Source of the DNA: Sebastes aleutianus
Lineage: Eukaryota > Chordata > Actinopteri > Perciformes > Sebastidae
Reading direction: 5' to 3'
DNA length: 64,000 nt
Assembly: GCA_916700875.1 (NCBI GenBank)
Contig: CAKAKS010000067.1
Coordinates: 30,232,933-30,296,932 of the forward strand
In this document: positions 58,001 through 64,000 of the stretch, piece by piece
Layout: each line of letters opens with the position of its first letter
Numbering within the stretch: the first letter of the stretch is position 1
Program-made: the position numbers and the translations under genes
The notes under the pieces: model-generated
Told to the model about the DNA's origin: nothing
Databases searched by the model: none
Seen by the model: only the letters and a program-made list of their open reading frames with translations

Positions 58001-59993
58001 GATACCCCCCTGGACCACCACACCAACCGCCGACCCATTCTGCCCCGATGCAGCAGCAGGCAGGGCAGCAGGGACAGCCTATGCACCCCCAGAATCTGCC
58101 CCAGGCCCAAAACCAGCCCCAGTCCCACCTTGCCCCCCCAGCTCAGGGATCCTACCCTTCCCCCTCATCCATGTCCCCCATGCGGGTTTTAGGAACCCCA
58201 ACACCTCCTCCCCAACAAGGCAGACCCCCTAGCGCTGGACTAGCTGGAACCCCAGAGGTTGCAGGGTACCCGGCCCTGCAGTCTCAACCCAGTGCTATGG
58301 CCCAGAGAACTCCCCAAATCCCTCTGTCTGCCCCACACCCCCAACACCAGCAGCCCCACAACATGCCCCCTAATGCAGGGCAGATGTACCCCGGCATGGG
58401 GCCGCAGCGCGGTCCACAAATGGGGCCCAACAGGCCTCTGCTCCAGCAACCGCAAGGTAAGCACAGGACAGTTGATGCTGCCCCATGTCGCTTTTTCATT
58501 GGTCTCACTTTTGGAACCATTCAATCCATTCACTATTTAACCGTACACATTTAAAAACAAAGACACTGAAAGTGAGCAGAACTAAATATGTTGAAAATTA
58601 TAACAAAAGATCTTGACATGTGCTTTTCTCATACCCTGCATGTAGTATGTAAGTACAAAACAGAGCTGTTAGAGTTACTATGGAATACACAGATGGTTGT
58701 GAACCAACGCCAGTATTTCACTCCCAGTGTGATTTTTGTATTTACACTGTTTCTGCTACACGTTCATAGCAGTTGAAATGAGGACGTACAGCATAAGAGT
58801 ATATTTGAGAAAGCTTTAGTTTTCTTTGTATGTCTCTTCCTCATGAAATACACACATTCCCAGATATGTCAGTGGACAGGTCACACGGACTTGCAGTGTT
58901 TTAGGGGATCTTCCTCACGGACAGAGATGGTATGCACTGCAGATGTTGTACCAGCAACCCTCCAGAAAACAGTGATTATCATAAAGTGGGCATGCCTGTA
59001 AAGGGGAGACTCGTGGGTACCAATAGAACCCATTTACATATCTTGAGGTCAGAGGTCAAGGGACCCCTTTGGAAAAGGCCATGACAGTTTTTCCTCACCA
59101 AAATTTAGCGTAAGTTTGGAGCGTTATTTAGCCTCCTTCACAACAAGCTAGTATGACATGGTTGATACCAATGGATTCATTAGATTTTCTAGTTTCCTAT
59201 GATACTAGTATCTTCACTTTGGCTTTAAAACCGAGCCCGCTACAACCTCCAAAATAGCGATTGCATAATGCGTTATTTACTGGCGTTAAAACAATTTTGG
59301 CGTTATCGCGTTAACTTTGAAAGCCCTAGTTTTCATCGTTTTTATTTTTGTTTCTGCTCTGAATTGAGTTTTACTTTTGCTTGGAAAAAGCATTATACAC
59401 TTCTTTTATACTTTGTTTTACTCCTTACTAGAAACCGACTATTTTGTATTCTACCAATGCTTTTTGATCGTTTTGGATGCAGCGATCCGACCTTTTTCCG
59501 TATCAGTATCAATGCATTTTAGTGTCTTGGTGATGACAGGATGTAACGCGTTGTTGTTGGCATCATACATCTGTATACAGTCAGTGCTGATAGTGTGTTC
59601 CTCTCTCTCTTTCTACTCCCAGGGCCTCACGAAGCTCCAGTCAGCCAGGGGGGAGACCAGCGTCTGCTCCAGGCCCCGCAGCAGGCCCCTCGAAGCGGGC
59701 AGCCCACCCCCATGGGTTTCCAGGGTCCGGCTGTCAGTCAACACGGCGTCCCGGCCCCAAACCAGGGCTTGGCACCGTCGGCCCAGAGTGCTCCGACGCA
59801 GCACACGCACATGCCCCCCCAGCCCCTCCACCTGCAGAGCACGCCGCCGCCGCTTGCCCCCAACCAGGCCTCCCAACCGTGGGCGCCTCCCGCCTCCCAC
59901 CCGCTCTCCTCACCCCCTCTCACCCCACAGAAAGTGCCTCACGTACAGGTGAGTCTCCGTCAGGGCTGACACTTTGATGTGGCGGCGGCAGCG

Positions 59994-60032
<39 letters not shown>

Positions 60033-60274
60033 CATGAGAGAGATCAAGACCGCGCATTTGTTTTCATGTGTGGGTGTATTTCATGTGAGTGTTTATTTTT
60101 CATGTGGGTGGGGGAATGTGTGTGTTTTGGAGTGTAAGGGAAGTGTGTGTGTGCATGACATTTGAGAACACAGCGGTGCGTTGGGCGCTGGTTCAGTGGG
60201 GTTGTGTGTGTCTGTGTTTTTTTTGCCTTTTGTGTCTTCTGCTGTGTCGGCCTTGTGTGTGTGTGTAGTTGTGT

Positions 60275-60311
<37 letters not shown>

Positions 60312-60516
60312 GAAATGGATTTTTGCAGCTGTTTGTTTCCTGTGCGCTGCATATCCTGAGATGTGTGCAGTACACATGCACGCACACACACAGAGGCGCC
60401 ACCAGCATAATCTCTCCTCCCTCTTTGCTCCCACATCTCCCCCTCCTCTATAGAGGAAACCTCCCTTCCTGTCTCTCCCTCCTCCCCGTCTCCTCTCTTT
60501 CCGCTCTCTCTCTCTC

Positions 60517-60549
<33 letters not shown>

Positions 60550-60993
60550 GCCTGTCTGTCTGTCTGTCTGTCTGTCTCACTGTTTGTCTTATCCATTTCA
60601 GGGGTGTCATCTCTAAGTTAATGTTGTGTAGCCGGATGTGCAGAGAGAGACAGACAGTTTGGAAAAGAGGGAGACAGTGAGGAGGGTGATTAAGAGATTG
60701 GGGGAGGGGGGGAAAAACACTGAGAGGAAAGAAGTGCAAAGATCTCAAGAGAGGGAATCCAGGATCTCTAGTAAAGGAGACGAGGAGGAGGAGGAGGAGG
60801 AGGGGGGGGGGGAGGGGGGGGCTGCTTGGGAAGAGGTTAGCAGTTCTCAATGGCAACCTCCACGTTTGTGTTTGTGTGAGCGTTCGCCGTCGCCGCCGCC
60901 CGCGTCACGTGCCCTCAGCTTCCATTAGCTTGTTTTGTTGCTCAAAGCCCCCTTTCTCCACTGACCCATTCACACACAATAGCAGCCCTGTGG

Positions 60994-61074
<81 letters not shown>

Positions 61075-61624
61075 TCTAGTCCTCTTTTTCCCCTTCCATT
61101 CTCGTTCACACTACTCCTTACTACTCCCCCCCACCACCACCACAACTCCACCTCCGAGCCTGCGTCGCTGAGTTTTTTTTTTGTGGTTGACATTTCAGCC
61201 GTCACTCTTAATTCATCCAGCACTCCTGACCTAGATGCCAGGTTGACTGGTGAGCTGCGCCTGGGCGAGCTGCATGTGCCGTCCTGACTCTAGCTGCAGG
61301 CCCCGGCAGCCCCCGTCATTACACACACACACACACACTAACACACACACACATGCCGACAGTGTGGCTTGGGATAGCGCGGTCTGGAATGGGATGGCAA
61401 ATGTGCCTGGGGAAATAGGATAGCCTAGCTAGCGGAGTACTCATAGTGGACTGTGTGTGTGCATGTGTGCGTCTGCGGCACAGGAAGGGAGTTCTCTCCG
61501 TGCCTCATGATGCACTTGTTAGAAAGAGCCACATACACACACAGCAAGCTGGTCAGTCAGTCATAATGACTGTATGTCTGGTACTCTAAGCTCCATCTGT
61601 TCACTAAGCATGGTTATTACACAT

Positions 61625-61674
<50 letters not shown>

Positions 61675-64000
61675 ACGCGTGCCTTCGTCAGCAGCTCAAG
61701 GTCACAGCTCTGGCAGAGTGCTGTGCTGTGACCTTTATTCTACATCTCACACAAACACACACACACGCACACACACACACACTGTGTTGCGTGCAGCACT
61801 TTAGTTGACATATAACATGCCTGTCTCGCCCCTCCCCCGCTCATGCATGCTGTCAGCGAGCTGCTATACCATCCAGCTCGCCGCAGCTTCGAGGAAACGC
61901 TTCTCTAACGTTTAGTCGTCTCCCCCTTGTTTGTGCAGGTTTCTTTCATACATTTAATCAGAAATTCACGTTAGTTGAGGGCAGTAATAAAAGCATTGTC
62001 CCTAAAAACAGTCAACATACTGGTGTACTACTCGCACTGTTTTTGTAAAGTTTAGCTCAGTTAGAGCGATCCGTCCATCAAACAGATCAGTCCTGTCAGA
62101 ACAATGGACACCTAATGGCAAACGAAGTGAAAATCACATATGGAGAGCCACGAGCAGATCAGTTTGGCTGCATCCTCGTCCTAAAAGATGACATACATAA
62201 TGATCCTTTGAGGACGGATGATACGAGCATCCGTCCCGTGTGGTCCCCTTGCCAAGCTACTTCTCTGTAAAGTGATTCATCTTGGTTTTGGTGGTTGAGT
62301 GATTTTTATTGGAAACCCACCTCACCTATTTGAAGAGCTTGAGACATGCTCCTGGAACAACCGCTGCTGCAGCGTCTGAACAGTGAGGAGGTGCTTCCTT
62401 CTGCATCGTTTCATCGTTGAGAGATGAGATGTTAACTCTTTGCATTGCACTTGAACTTTAAGGCTGGCTCACACTAAAAGACTTTTCAAATCTTAACAGA
62501 TTTTCAAAATGTGAGAGACCCCACACGGTTTTGATCCTATAGTGTGTGGAGAGCAACAATTTGGCTCAAACAGCACAACACACACTAACAGATTCATTCA
62601 TGAACAACAAGAGTCCAGACTGAAAAAAATGGAAATCTCGCAAAATCTCTCGCAATCAAACGTGACTTTAGTGTCATGGCGGATGACGGGCAGGAAGAAT
62701 TAGTGATGTTAGTTTTTACTTTGTACTGAAAATTCACGATGGATGGATGAAGTCATGGCGACGTGTTAAATAAACACTCGAGATGTTGCCACAAATGAAC
62801 AAGTTGGTCCTCCATATCTGAGCTCGGTTGTTCTTCCTTTTCAGTCAGCTTGATTCTCTATTGTCTGTCGTTCTTACCCACGTGACTGCGTCATCGGCTG
62901 TCCTCGGGGTTCCCCACACACAACAGGATATCCCATTGTAAATATTAAACATGTTTAATATTAAACATGTTTAATATTTACCACTTGAAATCAGTGTGGC
63001 CAGGATTGACTTCCGAGCCGATCGGGTGTAAAAAAACACTCTTAACGTACCTCACACCACAGGGATATCTGGAAGAAATCGGGGCTGTGCTGACGATTGT
63101 CCGGAGGGGGGAATCTGGCCCAAAATCGGCTTGATTCTCGTTTAGTGTGTACCCGGCATTATATTTGAGATATCTGAGCTTTCAAATGTGCAATGTGCAT
63201 TCTCAAAACTAAGAAAACGGTGTTTAGAATTCATCCTGTCAATGTGACTTTCTTTTAGACCTGGAAATTTGTATTTGTGCTACAAGCGTCAAAGTAAAAC
63301 TTACTATTAAATGTCTATAACCACATATACTGTAGCTATAGGGCACTTGTGAAGCTCTTGTCAGACCTACATAGAGAGCAACAACTTAAAGAAAATGGAG
63401 AAATAGATGCATATCGTTGTTGAAGCCTCTGAAAACTTGGCTTCAAATCTTAAGTATTTAATAACAATCTATATTTATAACTAAAAATGCATCAAGTGAA
63501 GTTAAAAAAACCGACATATTTTCAATATTATTTAATAGTTTAAAACTACGATAAGTCGATAACGTAAAAATGATCGAGGTCCTGTTCATACATCATACAA
63601 TAAGTCAATCGTATCGAATCATTGGCCTTTTTGCACCAGCGTGTGTACGCAATATGAAGTGGCAAAATGAATACAGACCAAAGTCAAAGCGAAACAGATC
63701 TGGTCGCGTTGGAAGGATCCTCCTTTTAATAGATAACGGTGTGATTAACCATACTGTAACCTGCCGAATGGTGGAAGACAGTGAGCAGCTGTCAGTTTTG
63801 GATGGATGGATGGATGGACGGACCGAGTAAGGGGAGAAGCTGAACGATGAGCACCGTATTTCCTTTCACTCCATCCTTTGGGAGTCTTAAGTGTTTCTGC
63901 CTGGTGGATTTAACCCTTCATTTCACTCTTCTTCCAGCTGTCCCGCCCTCCTCCCGCTTCCTCACCCCGCTTCCTCACCCCTCCTCAACCCCCTTCCTCC
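27960..64000 (+). CDS. chd7: chd7, chromodomain helicase DNA-binding protein 7, 5' part of the gene
   Basis: Coding parts visible are 56995-58456 and 59623-59948, joining in frame (G|GG makes one Gly codon) to give 596 residues. CHD7 is a nuclear ATP-dependent nucleosome remodeller acting at enhancers; loss of one human copy causes CHARGE syndrome. The N-terminus MADPGMLSLFGDDAGLFSDG and GLDGLGDC matches the CHD7 start rather than CHD6, CHD8 or CHD9. The rest is disordered and rich in Q, P, G and M, and TPQKVPHVQ near 596 matches the conserved TPQKVP segment of CHD7. Chromodomains, SNF2 helicase, SANT-SLIDE and BRK domains are beyond the window. Neighbour rab2a supports the assignment by synteny. 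Confidence 0.93.
28314..29163 (+). repeat. 216-bp tandem array carrying splice-donor motifs
   Basis: Four units begin CGGAGATACT at 28314, 28530, 28747 and 28963, spaced 216, 217 and 216 bp. Each carries GAAGTGACCGAGCTT followed by a donor-like site: GTAAGC at 28371, 28602 and 29021, but GCAAGC at 28818. Each also carries ATCCAGCCGAATTCAACAC and ends ACTTTTTT. The first unit overlaps the end of the proposed exon 1. Confidence 0.93.
29164..29639. other. chd7 intron 1, no feature recognised
   Basis: No gene is seen; it lies between two tandem arrays. Confidence 0.45.
29640..30250 (+). repeat. Second tandem array, about 184-207-bp units
   Basis: CTCGGCTTATATC occurs at 29660, 29844 and 30051. 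Each is followed by AATTCGAGTTTAAT or a variant, a GTTGT-rich stretch, GGAAAAGGACAGTGTGG and GTCCGTAGTAGTT. Two units have CAGCGGACAATACT before this. The third unit is longer because of a GGGAGG insertion. A diverged relative is at 27330-27420. Confidence 0.9.
30471..30530 (+). repeat. Short GTTAGCC minisatellite
   Basis: Five to six imperfect units of GCCGTTAGTTA type. Confidence 0.85.
30531..31400. other. chd7 intron 1, no feature recognised
   Basis: A (CCA)n and a GAAGAA run lie near 30630-30710. Nothing coding is supported. Confidence 0.45.
31400..33960 (+). repeat. Cluster of duplicated segments bearing family B hAT ends
   Basis: A segment with GAAAGCTGCAGGCTGATAAA, TGTATTATTATTGATTTCAG and ATGCCAGAGGTGTCTTTTC, directly followed by a family B left end, recurs at about 31430, 32325, 33345 and 36250. 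Family B starts within are at 31558, 31967, 33122, 33461 and (further on) 36374. The joins between copies suggest serial local duplication rather than independent insertions. A TTAGAGAGGCAGTTGGTC block at 31327 has a relative near 33858. Confidence 0.75.
32443..33108 (+). mobile_element. Harbinger-type MITE nested in the duplicated cluster, 666 bp
   Basis: The inverted ends are AAGGGACTATTTGTAACTTT on the left and GTTACAAACAGTCCCTT on the right, flanked by TTA on both sides. The neighbouring copy at 31541-31558 shows the uninterrupted site GAAGGTTAAAGATAGAAG, so the 3-bp target duplication is directly demonstrated. A second family member is at 48424-49078. There is no transposase. Confidence 0.85.
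33961..34296. other. chd7 intron 1, no feature recognised
   Basis: No gene or firm repeat is seen. Confidence 0.4.
34297..34527 (+). mobile_element. hAT-type MITE, 231 bp
   Basis: The ends TAGGGATGCACTGATC and GGTCGGTGCATCCCTA are inverted. The flanks CTGTCTAA (34289-34296) and CTATCTAA (34528-34535) match at 7 of 8 bases. No coding capacity. Confidence 0.8.
34536..36239. other. chd7 intron 1, no feature recognised
   Basis: No known repeat family was recognised in this 1.7 kb. No credible exon is seen. Confidence 0.4.
36240..36650 (+). repeat. Detached copy of the duplicated segment with a family B left part
   Basis: It starts GAAATTGAAAGCTGCAGGCT and passes into a family B end at 36374 (TAGCGCTGGGACGATACACA), truncated near 36640. 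Confidence 0.7.
36651..38024. other. chd7 intron 1, pyrimidine tract and unique segment
   Basis: Bases 36960-37370 are CT/CCT-rich. Bases 37370-37965 are balanced and free of recognised repeats, with a long open frame on + (37438-37965) that has no recognisable domain and no coding support. A possible conserved noncoding block lies at 37590-37960. Confidence 0.45.
38025..38858 (+). mobile_element. Family B hAT-like element, near-full copy
   Basis: It starts TAGAGCTGGGACGATTCTCC and ends ATACATAGGTGAATC..CACCCTTA. The middle matches 14717-15764, including AGCATGCAGCTTTAGCCGTG. About 200 bp are deleted inside. No clear target duplication. Confidence 0.75.
38960..39190 (+). promoter_or_regulatory. 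Candidate regulatory cluster with CCAAT, PBX-HOX-like and TATA-like sites
   Basis: ATTGG is at 39020-39024, CCAAT at 39065-39069 and ATTGG at 39102-39106. TGATTGATTA, a match to the PBX-HOX consensus, is at 39131-39140, and TATATA is at 39177-39182. The stretch is more GC-rich than its surroundings and not part of a recognised repeat. Function is inferred. Confidence 0.3.
39230..39990. other. chd7 intron 1, no feature recognised
   Basis: No gene or firm repeat is seen, apart from a C run at 39602-39613. Confidence 0.4.
39991..40340. repeat. Possible hAT-like fragment
   Basis: The GCCGATGGCGATACC and TTGGCCGATGCCGAGCACCG stretch resembles the start of a known fish hAT-type family. The AATAATAAATCGTACACCAG near 40233 is related, inverted, to sequence inside the MITE at 34297. 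Limits unclear. Confidence 0.4.
40573..41282 (-). mobile_element. Family A hAT-like element, longest copy (inverted)
   Basis: It runs from GTCAATCGATTAAAATATG with ATCGCGATTAATCGCA near the left edge to TTATCGCGTTAACTTTAA at the right. About 710 bp, with all family landmarks in reverse order. Confidence 0.75.
41283..42790. other. chd7 intron 1, simple repeats and unique blocks
   Basis: CT runs lie at 41470-41560 and (CCT)n at 41855-41890. The block 41940-42100 is unique-looking, with GCGTAATTACAC, GGGAACAAAGG and GGCGGTAATGGG, and might be regulatory. No exon is supported. Confidence 0.4.
42795..43395 (-). repeat. Family B hAT-like repeat, partial inverted copy
   Basis: It matches the reverse of 14717-15764: AATGCCAGAATTGC, GACGTCACATCAGCTCCG, then AAAGTAAAAGTCCCTAGAAG. 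The left end is missing and the middle is deleted. Confidence 0.7.
43396..44084. other. chd7 intron 1, no feature recognised
   Basis: No gene or firm repeat is seen. Confidence 0.4.
44085..44668 (+). repeat. Family A hAT-like repeat, left-truncated copy
   Basis: It starts inside the family at CTCAGTTTTAAAGCTAGAGT and ends with the true terminus ATCGATTGACAGCCCTTG. Confidence 0.75.
44669..45421. other. chd7 intron 1, no feature recognised
   Basis: No gene or firm repeat is seen. Confidence 0.4.
45437..45874 (-). mobile_element. 5'-truncated LINE insertion with 15-bp target duplication
   Basis: TTGACATTCATTTTC occurs at 45422-45436 and again at 45875-45889. Between them on the - strand lies a 3' UTR-like stretch (GGGATGCCGAAGCTCACGGA, CTGTACCTGTTGAAAGG) that ends in AATAAAAAG and an A tail. 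This arrangement is the mark of target-primed LINE integration. The upstream third is T-rich on the - strand and low in complexity. Assignment to an L1-like family is from memory. Confidence 0.75.
45890..47776. other. chd7 intron 1, no feature recognised
   Basis: No gene or firm repeat is seen. A short (GA)n run lies at 47562-47581. Confidence 0.4.
47959..48012. repeat. (AC)n microsatellite
   Basis: 27 AC units; a smaller (AC)n run lies at 47777-47800. Confidence 0.95.
48424..49078 (+). mobile_element. Harbinger-type MITE, second copy, 655 bp
   Basis: It begins AAGGGGCCATATGTATGAAT and ends ATAAAGTCCCTT, with TTA on both sides (48421-48423 and 49079-49081). The first 200 bp match 32443-33108 (GCTTGTTAACAGTGACACCT, CTCGCGCTTGTGCTCGC). 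The centre is unrelated or strongly diverged. Bases 49082-49830 show nothing recognised. Confidence 0.75.
49832..50225 (+). repeat. 49-bp minisatellite with palindromic core TATCGTACGATA
   Basis: TCGTACGA cores are at 49832, 49881, 49954, 50003, 50053, 50101, 50149 and 50198. Spacing is 48-50 bp except for one disturbed 73-bp interval. Each unit goes on with AAGTCGATAACGTAAAAATA, then a GGTCATGTTCATA-like part. A lone diverged unit is at 63545-63610. Confidence 0.93.
50226..50932. other. chd7 intron 1, no feature recognised
   Basis: No gene or firm repeat is seen. Confidence 0.4.
50933..51243 (+). repeat. Family D dispersed repeat, longest copy
   Basis: It begins TAGGGATGTGACGGCGAGGA and continues with GTTAATAAACTCGTGACAAC and GGTGTGTCTGGCCTCTCTGG. 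It matches 10634-10860 over most of its length. Confidence 0.65.
51244..52690. other. chd7 intron 1, no feature recognised
   Basis: No gene or firm repeat is seen. Confidence 0.4.
52691..53155 (-). repeat. hAT-like fragment of the GGTACC type
   Basis: The right end reads GGTACCGAGGTACGGTTCTC then GTGACATCCCTA. The left part contains CTCGATACCAATTCGATACC. No left terminus or target duplication was found. Confidence 0.45.
53201..54212 (-). mobile_element. Family B hAT-like element, 1,012 bp, perfect target duplication
   Basis: It is the inverse of the copy at 14717: it starts TAGGGGTAGGAAAAAAATCA and ends ATCGTCCCGGCCCTA. TTTAATTG lies directly before (53193-53200) and directly after (54213-54220). 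This is the cleanest proof that family B moves as a hAT element. Confidence 0.88.
54221..56873. other. End of chd7 intron 1, microsatellites and unassigned sequence
   Basis: (AC)n lies at 54866-54922 and (GT)n at 55017-55047. No gene or firm repeat family is seen. The last 50 bases form the polypyrimidine tract of the acceptor at 56873. Confidence 0.5.
56874..58456 (+). CDS. chd7: chd7 exon with start codon, residues 1-487
   Basis: The acceptor CCGTCTCTCCAG ends at 56873. The exon has 121 bases of 5' UTR and the ATG at 56995 (GCCATGG, a good Kozak context). Codons run open to 58456, where CAAG|GTAAGC splits a Gly codon in phase 1; reading through would stop at 58554. Composition is low-complexity: QQQQQQQ near residue 150, repeated SMAPPPQ, and many PQ, GQ and HQ pairs. 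Such N-terminal tracts are typical of CHD7 and probably serve in partner binding. The opening 30 residues and the segment SYPSPSSMSPMRVLGTPTPP are the best conserved. Confidence 0.95.
56891..56899 (+). promoter_or_regulatory. chd7: Two-codon upstream reading frame in the chd7 5' UTR
   Basis: ATGGAGTAG lies 104 bases before the main start, with ACC before it (ACCATGG, strong context). It encodes Met-Glu then stop and could reduce initiation at the main ATG. Confidence 0.6.
58975..59327 (-). repeat. Family A hAT-like repeat, partial inverted copy
   Basis: It lies in the intron between the two chd7 coding exons. It starts at GATTATCATAAAGTGGGCAT and ends GCGTTAACTTTGAAAGCCCTA. Confidence 0.75.
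59623..59948 (+). CDS. chd7: chd7 coding exon, residues 488-596
   Basis: The acceptor is TTTCTACTCCCAG. The first two bases complete the Gly codon left by the previous exon, then PHEAPVSQGGDQRLLQAPQQ follows. It ends TPQKVPHVQ in phase 0 at CAG|GTGAGT. The length is 326 nt. The ending matches the human TPQKVP region just before the end of the large human exon 2. Confidence 0.9.
59949..62459. repeat. chd7 intron rich in simple repeats
   Basis: (GT)n lies at 59996-60028 and 60279-60309, and CT/TCTG at 60503-60578. GGA and G runs lie at 60781-60822. (AC)n lies at 60996-61072 and 61626-61676, with impure AC at 61321-61352 and 61750-61782. Nothing coding is supported. Confidence 0.85.
62460..63163 (+). 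repeat. Possible miniature element with inverted ends
   Basis: GGCTGGCTCACACTAAAAGA on the left and GTTTAGTGTGTACCCGGCAT on the right are imperfectly inverted. About 700 bp, with a perfect palindrome at 62938-62981 inside. No target duplication was established. Confidence 0.45.
62938..62981. repeat. Perfect 44-bp palindrome
   Basis: The segment equals its own reverse complement. It is made of two overlapping 22-bp palindromes (AATATTAAACATG and its mirror) at 62941-62962 and 62957-62978, flanked by GTA and TAC. Confidence 0.97.
63545..63610 (+). repeat. Solitary unit related to the 49-bp minisatellite
   Basis: ACGATAAGTCGATAACGTAA followed by AAATGATCGAGGTCCTGTTC matches the unit at 49832-50225; the following core is decayed (CATCATACAATAAG). 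Confidence 0.8.
63611..64000. other. chd7 intron to the window end
   Basis: A short GGAT run lies near 63804. The last 60 bases are pyrimidine-rich after a CTTCTTCCAG, considered and rejected as an exon. Confidence 0.4.

Noticed and set aside
57112..58533. Several frames of 60-153 residues overlapping the chd7 exon on both strands
   Set aside because: GC-rich exon shadows; only the frame from 56995 matches CHD7 and has matching splice phases.
60044..60856. 270-residue frame on the - strand
   Set aside because: Consists mainly of translated AC, GA and GACA repeats in a chd7 intron.
63938..64000. Possible next chd7 exon after CTTCTTCCAG
   Set aside because: It is open in phase 0 but reads only LSRPPPASSPRFL-type low complexity and does not resemble the Lys-rich CHD7 region expected next. 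A pyrimidine-rich intron tract explains it better.

Overview
The window is vertebrate nuclear DNA, and everything points to a ray-finned (teleost, probably percomorph) fish. Exons are short and spliced inside long introns. Long (GT)n, (AT)n and (CT)n microsatellites are common. Many hAT-like, Harbinger-like and Tc1 elements of the kind seen in fish genomes are present. Two genes lie head to tail on the + strand in the order rab2a then chd7, the same order and orientation as human RAB2A-CHD7 on chromosome 8q12.

Positions 1 to about 22,270 hold the 3' part of rab2a. Six coding exons encode residues 50-212 of the 212-residue Rab2A GTPase and join in frame at every junction. They end in the geranylgeranylated Cys-Cys tail and are followed by a 3' UTR of about 2.5 kb with AATAAA signals. 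The exons for the first 49 residues lie left of the window. The introns carry hAT-like miniature elements, several with clear 8-bp target duplications, two decayed Harbinger copies with a Myb-like domain remnant, and a (GT)n run of 318 bp.

Positions 22,270 to about 27,900 are intergenic. This stretch holds a Tc1-family transposon of 1,621 bp with 211-bp inverted repeats, inserted in an (AT)n tract. Its transposase carries a single obvious frame break.

Positions about 27,900 to 64,000 are the 5' part of chd7, the chromodomain helicase mutated in human CHARGE syndrome. A CpG-rich promoter and a proposed noncoding first exon are followed by an intron of about 28.5 kb. Coding exon 2 (56,874-58,456) and coding exon 3 (59,623-59,948) follow, and the window ends in the next intron. 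The visible protein (596 residues) is the disordered Q/P/G-rich N-terminus; chromodomains and helicase lie to the right.

chd7 intron 1 is the most structured region. It has a 216-bp tandem array that repeats the proposed exon-1 splice donor, a second array of about 200 bp, and a cluster of duplicated hAT-bearing segments. One of these segments took a Harbinger insertion whose empty site survives in its neighbour. The intron also holds a 5'-truncated LINE with a 15-bp target duplication, a 49-bp minisatellite with a palindromic core, and candidate regulatory patches. I found no new gene system. The best leads are the repeated splice donor, the palindromic minisatellite, a perfect 44-bp palindrome, and an intron inside the chd7 N-terminal coding region.
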